Shown: positions 1 through 6,360 of the stretch, one piece after another
Position numbering within the stretch: the first letter of the stretch is position 1
How the letters are laid out: the number at the start of each line of letters is the position of its first letter
Source: Synergistales bacterium
GTDB taxonomy: Bacteria; Synergistota; Synergistia; Synergistales; Thermovirgaceae
DNA length: 7,636 bases
NCBI GenBank assembly: GCA_018434645.1
Contig: JAHDOX010000090.1
Coordinates: 1-7,636, forward strand
Reading direction: 5' to 3'
Made by a program: the position numbers and the translations under genes
Notes under the pieces: generated by a model
Database searches by the model: none
Seen by the model: the letters and a program-made list of their open reading frames with translations, nothing else
What the model was told of the DNA's origin: nothing

Positions 1-235
1 CGTCGTAGGTGTCAGCGAGAGCCACGATTCGAGCCTCTATCGGAATTTCTTCGCCCCTCTTTCCAAATGGATACCCCGATCCATCCCACTTTTCGTGGTG
101 ATAAAGGCATATATCCTTTGCTATTTTGATCCAATTGGTTTCACCCACAAGCATTTCAGCCGAAGCGCCTTTTTCGATGCCCAAAAAACGCACGTTAAAA
201 AACGATTGTTCCAAAGACTCATAATCGTTCTTCAT
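1..235 (-). CDS. HD-GYP domain protein, C-terminal half only (partial at window edge)
   Basis: The first 78 codons are visible; the gene runs off the left edge. Residues 46-56 (HHEKWDGSGYP) are the GYP signature of HD-GYP proteins, followed by GEEIP (61-65) and the ALAD-x-YD stretch (72-78) that normally follows it. HD-GYP enzymes typically hydrolyse cyclic di-GMP using a metal site that needs an HD dyad further upstream. That half is missing: the frame is closed by a TGA near position 312, and I found no HD-like sequence in the frames I read across 236-425. ATG at 235 is preferred because AGGAT lies 7 bases upstream; an in-frame ATG at 244 is possible. The product could be a regulatory domain fragment, a non-catalytic HD-GYP or the remnant of a truncated gene. 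The domain assignment is firm; function and intactness are uncertain. Confidence 0.65.
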   Translation of the reverse strand, partial: MKNDYESLEQSFFNVRFLGIEKGASAEMLVGETNWIKIAKDICLYHHEKWDGSGYPFGKRGEEIPIEARIVALADTYD

Positions 236-252
236 GTGTACCATCCTGTTTT

Positions 253-267
253 CGGGTTTCCCACCCG
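253..267 (-). promoter_or_regulatory. small hairpin just upstream of the HD-GYP reading frame
   Basis: CGGGT (253-257) and ACCCG (263-267) form a 5-bp inverted repeat with a 5-base loop. In the minus-strand transcript it lies about ten bases before the AGGAT ribosome-binding site of the HD-GYP frame. It has no T-tract directly after it, so it is not a terminator. It is short enough to be chance; a role in translation is only a possibility. Confidence 0.2.
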
Positions 268-363
268 ACCTGCAAACAAAAAAAGTTACGGCTCCATGTC
301 CGAATCATCGCATTCAAGGTGGTTTTCTTTTCAGAGCTTCATCCTGGAAAAGTAGTAGTTTTT

Positions 364-392
364 ATTGTACGCGAAAGGAATGCAATATGAAA
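364..392 (-). promoter_or_regulatory. weak candidate promoter for the HD-GYP gene
   Basis: Read on the minus strand, TACAAT (364-369) matches five of six bases of the -10 consensus. With the ideal 17-base spacer the -35 position is TTTCAT (387-392), which matches poorly. It overlaps a 12-base perfect palindrome, TGAAAGCTTTCA (388-399), which could be an operator or chance. A start here would give a leader of about 120 bases before the ATG at 235. I saw no rho-independent terminator after tonB in 236-425, so read-through from tonB is an alternative. Confidence 0.3.
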
Positions 393-425
393 GCTTTCAC
401 GCACCGAGAAAATTCCTAACGGTTC

Positions 426-1268
426 CTATCGCAATCTGAAGCTCACTGGTACAAGCACTTCTTCCGGGGCCTCAGGGCTGAAAGTCCACCGTTTCACCGC
501 CTCGACAGCCGTCTTGTCGAGCGAGACATACCCGCTCGATATTTCAATAAAAACGTCCTTCACGGCTCCAGAATCATAAAGTACTGCACGTAGCAACACA
601 TCTCCCTCTTCCCCCTTGCGCCTTGAAACAAGGGGATATACGGGCGGGATTTTTTTTATTATGAGGTCATCGGTAATTAATGGCAGGTCCGTCTTTGAAG
701 CATCATCTTTCCCCTGAGTACCGTATGTTTCAACCTTTTCTTTAAGACCATCGCCGGGGTTTGTGTCTCCAGATTCGGTCTCGGTCACAGCTGCCCGCTC
801 TGGGGCATCCTCTCCGCTATCCTGCCTTCTTGCCTTATTCTGTGTCTGGGTTTCTTTCAGGGTTTCTTCTTCTTTATCTGATACCTTCTCCTTTTTTTGT
901 TTCACGGCCGTTGCGGAATTTTTTGCTATTTCTGCAGAATTTTCCTGTTTTTCCTCCACAGGACCGCTCATAAGCTTTTTTGGCACGGGACTTGCCGTAC
1001 CATTTGACGTTTTATCCCGAACAATTTTTTCATTCTTCAGGGTTTCTTGGGGCTCATCTAAAGCCTTGTCAATTTCCCCTTGAAAGACTTCGCCCTTCCT
1101 CGTTAAAGGCGCTTCCGCCTTGGACTGACCAGAATAAGACACCAACCTGACGTGAGGATATTGTCTGACCGAGATTTGGACATTGCTGACCGGCACTCGG
1201 TTCAAGAGGCAAAAAAACAATACATGAAGTAAAAGGCTCAGCAGGATGGAGACGCAATAACGGTTCAC
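426..1268 (-). CDS. tonB: TonB energy-transducing protein
   Basis: TonB links the proton motive force, harvested by ExbB-ExbD in the inner membrane, to outer-membrane receptors that import corrinoids, haem or iron chelates. The 280-residue protein has an N-terminal membrane anchor (about 4-24) carrying Ser11 and His15 in the S-x-x-x-H arrangement of the E. coli TonB anchor. A long hydrophilic spacer (about 50-195) follows, then a TonB C-terminal domain (about 205-280) with Tyr211-Pro212, a Gly/Val segment near 219-226, SSG (244-246) and W-T-F-S-P (261-265). TolA lacks this C-terminal domain type, so TonB is favoured over a Tol system. The spacer is rich in Lys, Glu, Ser and Thr and poor in proline, unlike the classic Pro-Glu/Pro-Lys spacer. 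The GTG start overlaps the exbD stop by 4 bases (GTGA), with GGAGG (1282-1286) 13 bases upstream. It is the last gene of the run. Confidence 0.92.
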   Translation of the reverse strand: MNRYCVSILLSLLLHVLFFCLLNRVPVSNVQISVRQYPHVRLVSYSGQSKAEAPLTRKGEVFQGEIDKALDEPQETLKNEKIVRDKTSNGTASPVPKKLMSGPVEEKQENSAEIAKNSATAVKQKKEKVSDKEEETLKETQTQNKARRQDSGEDAPERAAVTETESGDTNPGDGLKEKVETYGTQGKDDASKTDLPLITDDLIIKKIPPVYPLVSRRKGEEGDVLLRAVLYDSGAVKDVFIEISSGYVSLDKTAVEAVKRWTFSPEAPEEVLVPVSFRLR

Positions 1269-1648
1269 GGGGTACGCACGTCCTCCACCGCAAGGTCGAG
1301 GTGATTAACCCCCACCTTCCCAAGGGCATCTATAAGTTCGACTAACACTCCATAGGCAGACTCCTTGTCTGCTTTTATAAGCACCAACCTGTCACCGGCC
1401 GCATGCTCCAGGGCACTTGCTATTTCATTGGGGCTCATCCTGCTACCTTCAAAAAAAACATTGCCTTCTTTGGTGATCGTGATAACCAGAGAAGGACCTT
1501 CGACTGGACTCCCCTTTGCTGCAGGCAGATCGACCCGTATTCCCGATGTGATAAAAGACGTAGTAAGCACAAAAAAGACAATTAACATGAAAAGTACATC
1601 TATAAGCGGTGTCAGTTCGATTTCAGTCGAATACCTTCTCTTTTTCAT
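1265..1648 (-). CDS. exbD: ExbD/TolR-type biopolymer transport protein
   Basis: ExbD is the membrane partner of ExbB whose transmembrane aspartate takes part in proton movement that energises TonB. The 127-residue protein has a short basic cytoplasmic tail (MKKRR), the family segment ELTPLIDVLFMLIVFF with the key aspartate at residue 17, one transmembrane helix (about 15-35) and a periplasmic domain that opens with VDLPAA (39-44). ATG at 1648 is chosen because GGAGGG (1659-1664) lies 10 bases upstream and the protein then begins in the usual ExbD way; an in-frame start at 1690 would add 14 unsupported residues. Its first 26 bases overlap the end of the binding-protein gene, so its ribosome-binding site sits in that coding sequence. 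It overlaps tonB by 4 bases. ExbD rather than TolR is inferred from the adjacent TonB. Confidence 0.92.
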   Translation of the reverse strand: MKKRRYSTEIELTPLIDVLFMLIVFFVLTTSFITSGIRVDLPAAKGSPVEGPSLVITITKEGNVFFEGSRMSPNEIASALEHAAGDRLVLIKADKESAYGVLVELIDALGKVGVNHLDLAVEDVRTP

Positions 1649-2537
1649 TGACGTAGAACCCTCCAACAACACCGGTGACAGCGTATACAAGTTCTTCTGC
1701 CGCCACTGCGGCCCTGGGGCCCGGGTGGAAAAGGCTGTCCGCAGAGACTGTTGCGATGCGCCCTCTTTCTACAGCCTTGACCGGGAGGCCCTTGAGAACC
1801 GTCTCCAGATCTTTTTCTGAAAAAGTCATTCCCGTCGACGCAGAAGCTATTACAAGGACATCCGGATCGCGAACCAAAAGGCCTTCACGGTCGATAACAG
1901 GAAAAGCATTTCTCATGTCCCCCGCCGCATTGGGAAGCCCTATTGCCTGCAAAATGTCATCGATGTAATTGTAACCCCCGGCTACCGTAAGCGGATCATG
2001 CCATACTACAACCATAACAGAAGGTGGACGGCCGCGGAAGACTTTTTCTACGGTCCTTTTCGTGTCCTCAAGTTCTTTAAGGATGTTTTCCCAGGTTTTT
2101 CCCGCTGCCTCCGGGTTTCCCAGTTCAGCAGCTATACGTTCCAATGCCGTGTGGATATCATCGAGTCTCTCGTGTACCACTAAAGAGAGGGTCCTTATGC
2201 CCAGATTCTCGAGGCGCTCCAGAAGATCGGAATGGAACGTTTCCACGCCTATTACAAGGTCCGGTTTAAGGACAAGTATCTTCTCCAGTGAAGGATCGTA
2301 ATATCCTCCTACTTTCTGAAGTCTCTTGACTTCCTCAGGGTAAAGGTCATAATCCGTAATGCCTGCTACATTGCCGCCAAAACCCATTGCGAAGAGCGAT
2401 TCCGTTATGCTTGGCGCAAGAGATACTATCCTGGTGTTCCTTTTACCGACGGAAAAACCTGGCTCAGGGTAAAAACACAAGGTGAATATTGCGAGGGCTG
2501 CCAAAAGAAAAATGATAATCCTGTTGGTTTTCTTCAC
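1623..2537 (-). CDS. BtuF/FepB-like periplasmic metal-chelate or corrinoid binding protein
   Basis: This 304-residue protein has a basic start and hydrophobic segment (about 1-22), consistent with a signal peptide or membrane anchor. Cys21 follows Phe-Thr-Leu, which is not a good lipobox. The mature part looks like the periplasmic binding protein 2 family: RIVSLAPSITESLFAMG (36-52), GITDYD (59-64), KVGGYYDPSLEKILVLKPDLVIG (75-97), a long central helix (about 125-167), and a second lobe ending near FHPGPR (270-275), as in BtuF and cobalamin or siderophore binding proteins. It would catch a ligand in the periplasm and pass it to an ABC importer, but no permease or ATPase is present. The ligand cannot be told from sequence; a corrinoid is my first guess. 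Its GTG start overlaps the exbB stop (GTGA), with AGGAGGG (2551-2557) 13 bases upstream. Its position between exbB and exbD is unusual. Confidence 0.87.
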   Translation of the reverse strand: MKKTNRIIIFLLAALAIFTLCFYPEPGFSVGKRNTRIVSLAPSITESLFAMGFGGNVAGITDYDLYPEEVKRLQKVGGYYDPSLEKILVLKPDLVIGVETFHSDLLERLENLGIRTLSLVVHERLDDIHTALERIAAELGNPEAAGKTWENILKELEDTKRTVEKVFRGRPPSVMVVVWHDPLTVAGGYNYIDDILQAIGLPNAAGDMRNAFPVIDREGLLVRDPDVLVIASASTGMTFSEKDLETVLKGLPVKAVERGRIATVSADSLFHPGPRAAVAAEELVYAVTGVVGGFYVNEKEKVFD

Positions 2538-3151
2538 TCCGGCGCACTATCCCTCCTGAGCATTTTTTCTCTGAGCAGAAAGTCCAGACCTCTCCAGAGA
2601 GTCTCTTCATTCCGCTCCACCCTGCTTACAAGGTAGGCATGACAAAGGATAACCGGTACCGCAAGAGAAAGTCCCGCCACCGTGGTCAAAAGGGCCTTCC
2701 ATATCCCATCGGCCATAACCTGCATGTTCGCCCCACTCATGGCCGGAAGGTTTCGGAAGACGTCTATCATCCCCAGGATCGTTCCCAAAAGTCCCAAAAG
2801 CGGGGCTACTCTGGCTATAACGGAAAGAAAGCCAAGTCCCCGTTCCCAACGGTAAAGCTCCCTGCGAACCTCCTGTTCGGCAAGGCTTCTGATCGCTTCC
2901 GCGTCTGCGCCCCAATGCATTATGGCAACACGGAACACCCTGTGGAGCGAACTCTCCTTTTCTTTTACAAGTACCATCGCTTCCTTTTTTTCGCCCTTGT
3001 AAAGGTGTTCCCCGAGTGCAAGTTCAAGCTTCTCGGGGTCCGTAGAAGCTGACCGATAGAACCATAACCTCTCTAAAACTATGGCTGCTGCAAGTATCGA
3101 AAGTCCCGTTATCACCCAAATTACCGGGCCACCCGCGGATAATACGGTCAT
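2534..3151 (-). CDS. exbB: ExbB/MotA/TolQ-family proton channel protein
   Basis: ExbB forms the inner-membrane channel scaffold that works with ExbD to energise TonB. The 205-residue protein has three predicted membrane helices (about 8-31, 104-131 and 150-176). Helix 2 carries APLLGLLGTILGMI (116-129) and helix 3 begins GIWKALLTTVAGL (149-161); both are hallmark MotA/TolQ/ExbB segments, and the threonines of LLGT and LLTT are present. By my alignment Lys152 stands where E. coli ExbB has the transmembrane Glu176 (GIAEAL there, GIWKAL here). The ATG at 3151 has GGAGG (3159-3163) 7 bases upstream. It begins 27 bases after the transketolase stop and its own stop overlaps the next gene by 4 bases, so co-transcription is likely. 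ExbB rather than TolQ rests on the nearby tonB. Confidence 0.9.
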   Translation of the reverse strand: MTVLSAGGPVIWVITGLSILAAAIVLERLWFYRSASTDPEKLELALGEHLYKGEKKEAMVLVKEKESSLHRVFRVAIMHWGADAEAIRSLAEQEVRRELYRWERGLGFLSVIARVAPLLGLLGTILGMIDVFRNLPAMSGANMQVMADGIWKALLTTVAGLSLAVPVILCHAYLVSRVERNEETLWRGLDFLLREKMLRRDSAPE

Positions 3152-3178
3152 GCGAAAACCTCCAATACAAAAATGGGC

Positions 3179-5125
3179 TTATTCTTCAAAAAAACCGGAC
3201 ACAGTACGTACCAGGTCGTCCACGGAAAGCCCCATTCTTTCCATAACTTCCGATGACTTACCCGAATCCCCGTAACGGTGCACACCCATCCGCACCAGTC
3301 TTGCAGAAGCCCTCTCTTCGGCAAGTACCGTGGCAACCTGCGATCCAAGGCCTGATTCCCTGTTATGATCTTCGCAGGTTACGATCAGCCCTGTTTCGGC
3401 CGCATCCAAGACAGCTTCTCGATCTATCGCCAGTGGGCATCCGAAATGATAGACCTTGGTCGAAATTCCCGTACGGACCAGCTTTTCCCATGCCGAAAGA
3501 GCCCTGTAAGCCATGTGTCCGCAGCAAATGATGGTGGCATCCTTTCCATTGCGGAGCAGGTCGGCCTTGCCGTAAAGGAATACATAATCGCCGCCGAAAA
3601 AGGGTTTCCCACCTTCATCGGTAATTACAGGCACCTTGCTGCGCCCCATGGCAAGACAGATATTCCCCTGAGTCGTCAGGGCATACCTTGTCATTCTGTC
3701 GGCCTGGTTGCCGTCTGCGGGCACAAGCAGTTTCCATCCGAAGAGGTTTCTGAAAAGACCGATATAGTCGATGCACTGGTGAGTCTCGCCGTCTTCACCT
3801 ACATCAAGTCCGACGTGAGTCAAGGCCAGTTTCAGGTTAGTATCGTTGATATCGTTCAGTCTCTGCTGATTGTAGGCCTCCGAAGCACCAAAGACCCCAA
3901 AATCAGCCCAAAGGCTTACGCAACCGGCAATCGAGGCCGCTCCAGCTGCTGTAGCGGTGGCGTGCTCCTGAATGCCCATCTCCAGAAACCACTCAGGGTA
4001 CTTTTTGGCAAATTCGGATACCTTTACGGAATCTGCGAGATCACAATCAAAAACAAGAAGCGGTCCTTTGCCTTCCTTCTTGTAATTAGCCTCTCCTATA
4101 TCGCTCAAGGCCTTTCCAAACGCTGACCGACAGTCGATAAGGTCATCGGCTTTATATTCTCTTGGTTTGCCACCTTCCAGCGATGTCTCAAGAGGAGGCA
4201 CAGATAACCTTCCAGAAGGAACTGGCAATTCTTTTCTTCGTTTCCTGTACTTTTCAATCATCGCCGGATCGCCGCCAAGCTCTTTTATCGCGGCAACGTA
4301 CTCCTCGTCGTTCAGGGCCTTTCCGTGGTAATCCGGTAGGCCTTCCATAAAAGAAACGCCTTTTCCCATAAGCGTATGGCACAAAAGGACCTGGGGAATT
4401 TTTGAAAGGCTCGCCTTTTTTAGTGCGCAGTACAATCCGGAAGGGTCATGACCGTCGACATCCGTAACCTCCCAGCCATCGGCTTCCCAAAGTCGTCTTA
4501 CGTCGGCTTTCATTATCGTTTCGGTCTTCCCAGAAATCTGAATATTGTTCAAGTCGACGAGGACCGTGATGTTTGACAGGTCGTGATGTCTGGCGAGGCG
4601 TCTTGCTTCGGCGACCTGACCTTTAACCTGCTCCCCGTCCCCCATCAGAACGTAAATCCTGCCGTCTTCCGCCCTGGCCTTTTTTGCAAGGGCAAATCCG
4701 ACTCCTGCGGCAAGCCCCTGGCCAAGATTTCCCGTCGACCACGCAATTTGTGGAATCTGTCGAACTACGTGTCCCTGGTAGGGGCTTCCTGCCTTCCTGA
4801 AGAAGGCAAGCACCTCGTCCGTGGGTATATACCCGTAAAAGGCGAGAACCGAGTAAACAGCCGGAGATATATGTCCATGGCTCACCACGACCTTGTCGAT
4901 TCCCGCGTTTTCGTATTTGCAGTCCCCTATCCTTGCTACCCCGTAAGTTATGAGGCACATTTCCATGCTTGAAAGAGACCCCGCAGGATGCCCGCTTCCT
5001 GCGACACTCGTCATGGTGACCGCCGAAATCCTGCAAAGGCGCCCAGCTTCGCGTAATTGTCCGATCAACCCAGGTCTTGAGGCCTCTTCACTGAAACCTT
5101 CCAATCTGTTTTTCAAAGCATTCAC
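3179..5125 (-). CDS. tkt: transketolase, full-length single chain
   Basis: Transketolase moves two-carbon ketol units between sugar phosphates in the cytoplasmic non-oxidative pentose phosphate pathway, using thiamine diphosphate and a divalent metal. From the GTG at 5125 the protein has 648 residues. The N-terminal pyrophosphate-binding domain (about 25-260) carries GHPAGS (45-50), SHGH (82-85), QGH (117-119), STGNLGQG (130-137) and GDGE (162-165), with Asn193/194 about 30 residues on. The pyrimidine-binding domain (about 330-500) carries GIQEHAT with the cofactor-activating Glu387, DVGEDGETHQ (441-450) and MGRSKVP (493-499). A C-terminal domain (about 515-640) follows. Many anaerobes split this enzyme into two subunits; here both are fused. 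Lys168 occupies the second-Glu position of GDGxxxEG. GTG is preferred over an in-frame ATG at 5158 because AGGGAGGAG lies 9 bases upstream and the TATAAT box would place the ATG almost at the RNA start. Confidence 0.93.
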   Translation of the reverse strand: MNALKNRLEGFSEEASRPGLIGQLREAGRLCRISAVTMTSVAGSGHPAGSLSSMEMCLITYGVARIGDCKYENAGIDKVVVSHGHISPAVYSVLAFYGYIPTDEVLAFFRKAGSPYQGHVVRQIPQIAWSTGNLGQGLAAGVGFALAKKARAEDGRIYVLMGDGEQVKGQVAEARRLARHHDLSNITVLVDLNNIQISGKTETIMKADVRRLWEADGWEVTDVDGHDPSGLYCALKKASLSKIPQVLLCHTLMGKGVSFMEGLPDYHGKALNDEEYVAAIKELGGDPAMIEKYRKRRKELPVPSGRLSVPPLETSLEGGKPREYKADDLIDCRSAFGKALSDIGEANYKKEGKGPLLVFDCDLADSVKVSEFAKKYPEWFLEMGIQEHATATAAGAASIAGCVSLWADFGVFGASEAYNQQRLNDINDTNLKLALTHVGLDVGEDGETHQCIDYIGLFRNLFGWKLLVPADGNQADRMTRYALTTQGNICLAMGRSKVPVITDEGGKPFFGGDYVFLYGKADLLRNGKDATIICCGHMAYRALSAWEKLVRTGISTKVYHFGCPLAIDREAVLDAAETGLIVTCEDHNRESGLGSQVATVLAEERASARLVRMGVHRYGDSGKSSEVMERMGLSVDDLVRTVSGFFEE

Positions 5126-5134
5126 GTATGGACA

Positions 5135-5143
5135 CTCCTCCCT
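5135..5143 (-). promoter_or_regulatory. ribosome-binding site that sets the transketolase start at GTG 5125
   Basis: On the minus strand AGGGAGGAG lies 9 bases before GTG (5123-5125). The competing upstream ATG (5156-5158) is preceded by no purine-rich ribosome-binding sequence. This is the strongest argument for the shorter 648-residue product over a 659-residue one. Confidence 0.7.
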
Positions 5144-5171
5144 GTTTTTCCAGCTCATGTACAGTTACAGG

Positions 5172-5177
5172 ATTATA
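5172..5177 (-). promoter_or_regulatory. -10 element of the transketolase-exbB-exbD-tonB promoter
   Basis: On the minus strand this is a perfect TATAAT, 16 bases after the T-tract of the ald terminator (5178-5192 plus flank). At the usual 17-base spacing the -35 position falls in the T-tract itself (TTTTTT, 5195-5200), which is a weak match to TTGACA, so either an activator helps or the promoter leans on its -10. The expected RNA start is near 5165, leaving a leader of about 40 bases to GTG 5125. Placement between a terminator and a gene run supports it. Confidence 0.6.
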
Positions 5178-5192
5178 CCCTCGAAGCGCGAC

Positions 5193-5223
5193 AAAAAAAA
5201 CGGCGGCTCCAAAGGAGCCGCCG
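5193..5223 (-). terminator. rho-independent terminator after ald
   Basis: A perfect 10-bp inverted repeat, CGGCGGCTCC (5201-5210) and GGAGCCGCCG (5214-5223), encloses a 3-base loop. In the minus-strand transcript it is followed at once by eight U residues (5193-5200). It begins about 20 bases after the ald stop codon. The plus-strand side has no T-tract, so it works only for minus-strand transcription. It separates ald from the transketolase run. Confidence 0.95.
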
Positions 5224-5244
5224 AAGCTCGATAACCCTTTGCCG

Positions 5245-6360
5245 TCAGGATATTACCTCTTCCGGGGGCGTATAGGGAAGGTTGAAAGCCTCGGATACTC
5301 CCTTGAAGGTAACTTTCCCCTTGTACATGTTGAGCCCCTTGAGAATCGCCTCGTTTTCCTTGCAAGCCTTTTCCACGCCTTTGTTTGCCAGCTGAAGCCC
5401 GTACGGTATCGTATAGTTGTTCAAAGCATAAGTGGCAGTCCGTGAAAAAGCTCCAGGCATGTTGGCCACGCAATAATGGATGACACCATCGACGACGTAA
5501 ACCGGGTCGCTGTGTGTGGTCGGTTTCGAAGTCTCGGCACATCCACCCTGGTCTATAGCCACGTCTACGATTACGGCACCAGGCTTCATCATTTTCAGGT
5601 GTTCCTTTTTAATGAGCTTTGGAGCCTTCGCTCCGGGTATCAAAACAGCACCTACGACGATGTCCGCCTCGCGAAAAGCGGCTTCCAGCACTATAGGGTC
5701 ACTGTAAATCGGGAAAACGTTGGCCGGCATAATCGATTCAAGGTATTCGAGCCTGTCGGGGTTGATATCGAATATGGAGACCTTGCATCCCAGACCGGCT
5801 GCCACCTTGGCTGCGTTACTGCCGACGACTCCACCCCCGACCACGACAACGTTCGCCGGGGCAACGCCGGGCACTCCCGTAGGAAGAAGCCCCTGGCCGC
5901 CGTTGGGTTTTGCCAGGAAATAGGCGCCCATGAGGGTAGACATACGTCCTGCTATCTCGCTCATCGGTTTGAGAAGCGGAAGGGACCCATTTGACTCAGT
6001 GACCGTCTCGTAGGCCAGAGCAATGATTTTCTTGTCCATGCATGCCTTGGTAAGCTTTTCGTCGGCGGCGAAGTGGAAATAAGTGTATATCAGCTGGTTT
6101 TCTTTCATCAGGTCGTATTCCTCAGGGAGCGGTTCCTTGACCTTGACGATCATATCCGCCTTGTCCCATACTTCCCTTGCGGTATCTAAAATTTTGCCTC
6201 CTGCAGCAATGTATTCCTCGTCGGTAATTCCCGATCCCAGGCCGGCGCCCTTTTCGACAAACACCTCATGTCCGGCCTTTGTATAGGCCTGGACAGCCGC
6301 CGGGATCAAACCCACACGGTACTCATGGTTCTTGACTTCCTTGGGACATCCTATTTTCAT
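5245..6360 (-). CDS. ald: alanine dehydrogenase
   Basis: This enzyme oxidatively deaminates L-alanine to pyruvate and ammonia with NAD+, and can run in reverse to make alanine. The 371-residue length is typical of the family. All the known active-site positions are present: Arg15 in NHEYRVGL, Lys75 in VKVKEPL, His96 in TYFHFAAD and Asp270 in VDVAIDQGG. The NAD-binding Rossmann fold shows VVVVGGGVVGSNAA (171-184) and an acidic Asp198 at the end of the second strand. The same fold family includes the transhydrogenase alpha subunit, but length and active-site residues point to Ald. The ATG at 6360 has GGGAGG (6372-6377) 11 bases upstream. It lies 123 bases after alr and ends at a strong terminator, so it is either the last gene of an alr-ald unit or transcribed alone. 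Confidence 0.96.
   Translation of the reverse strand: MKIGCPKEVKNHEYRVGLIPAAVQAYTKAGHEVFVEKGAGLGSGITDEEYIAAGGKILDTAREVWDKADMIVKVKEPLPEEYDLMKENQLIYTYFHFAADEKLTKACMDKKIIALAYETVTESNGSLPLLKPMSEIAGRMSTLMGAYFLAKPNGGQGLLPTGVPGVAPANVVVVGGGVVGSNAAKVAAGLGCKVSIFDINPDRLEYLESIMPANVFPIYSDPIVLEAAFREADIVVGAVLIPGAKAPKLIKKEHLKMMKPGAVIVDVAIDQGGCAETSKPTTHSDPVYVVDGVIHYCVANMPGAFSRTATYALNNYTIPYGLQLANKGVEKACKENEAILKGLNMYKGKVTFKGVSEAFNLPYTPPEEVIS

Noticed and set aside
388..399. 12-base palindrome TGAAAGCTTTCA as a tonB terminator
   Set aside because: It has no loop and no T-tract follows it on the minus strand, so it cannot be a standard terminator; kept only as a possible operator near the weak promoter.
95..419. 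Two short plus-strand open frames across the HD-GYP start and the tonB downstream gap
   Set aside because: No ribosome-binding site or recognisable composition; one covers the HD-GYP coding strand in reverse. Nothing supports a divergent gene here.
236..425. Cyclic di-GMP riboswitch in the leader of the HD-GYP gene
   Set aside because: The leader is long enough, but I could not find the conserved core or paired stems of the known cyclic di-GMP riboswitch classes; only a 5-bp hairpin is visible.
1623..3151. Flagellar MotA or TolQ-TolR identity for the membrane pair
   Set aside because: The ExbB-like protein has a three-helix layout, and the adjacent protein has a TonB C-terminal domain rather than TolA or MotB features, so ExbBD-TonB fits better.
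3365..4126. Plus-strand open frame of 253 codons opposite transketolase
   Set aside because: It lies antisense inside a clear transketolase gene, shows no recognisable motif or ribosome-binding site, and is explained by the codon pattern of the opposite strand.
5476..5994. Plus-strand open frame of 172 codons opposite ald
   Set aside because: It is antisense to a complete alanine dehydrogenase with all active-site residues; its translation shows no family resemblance.
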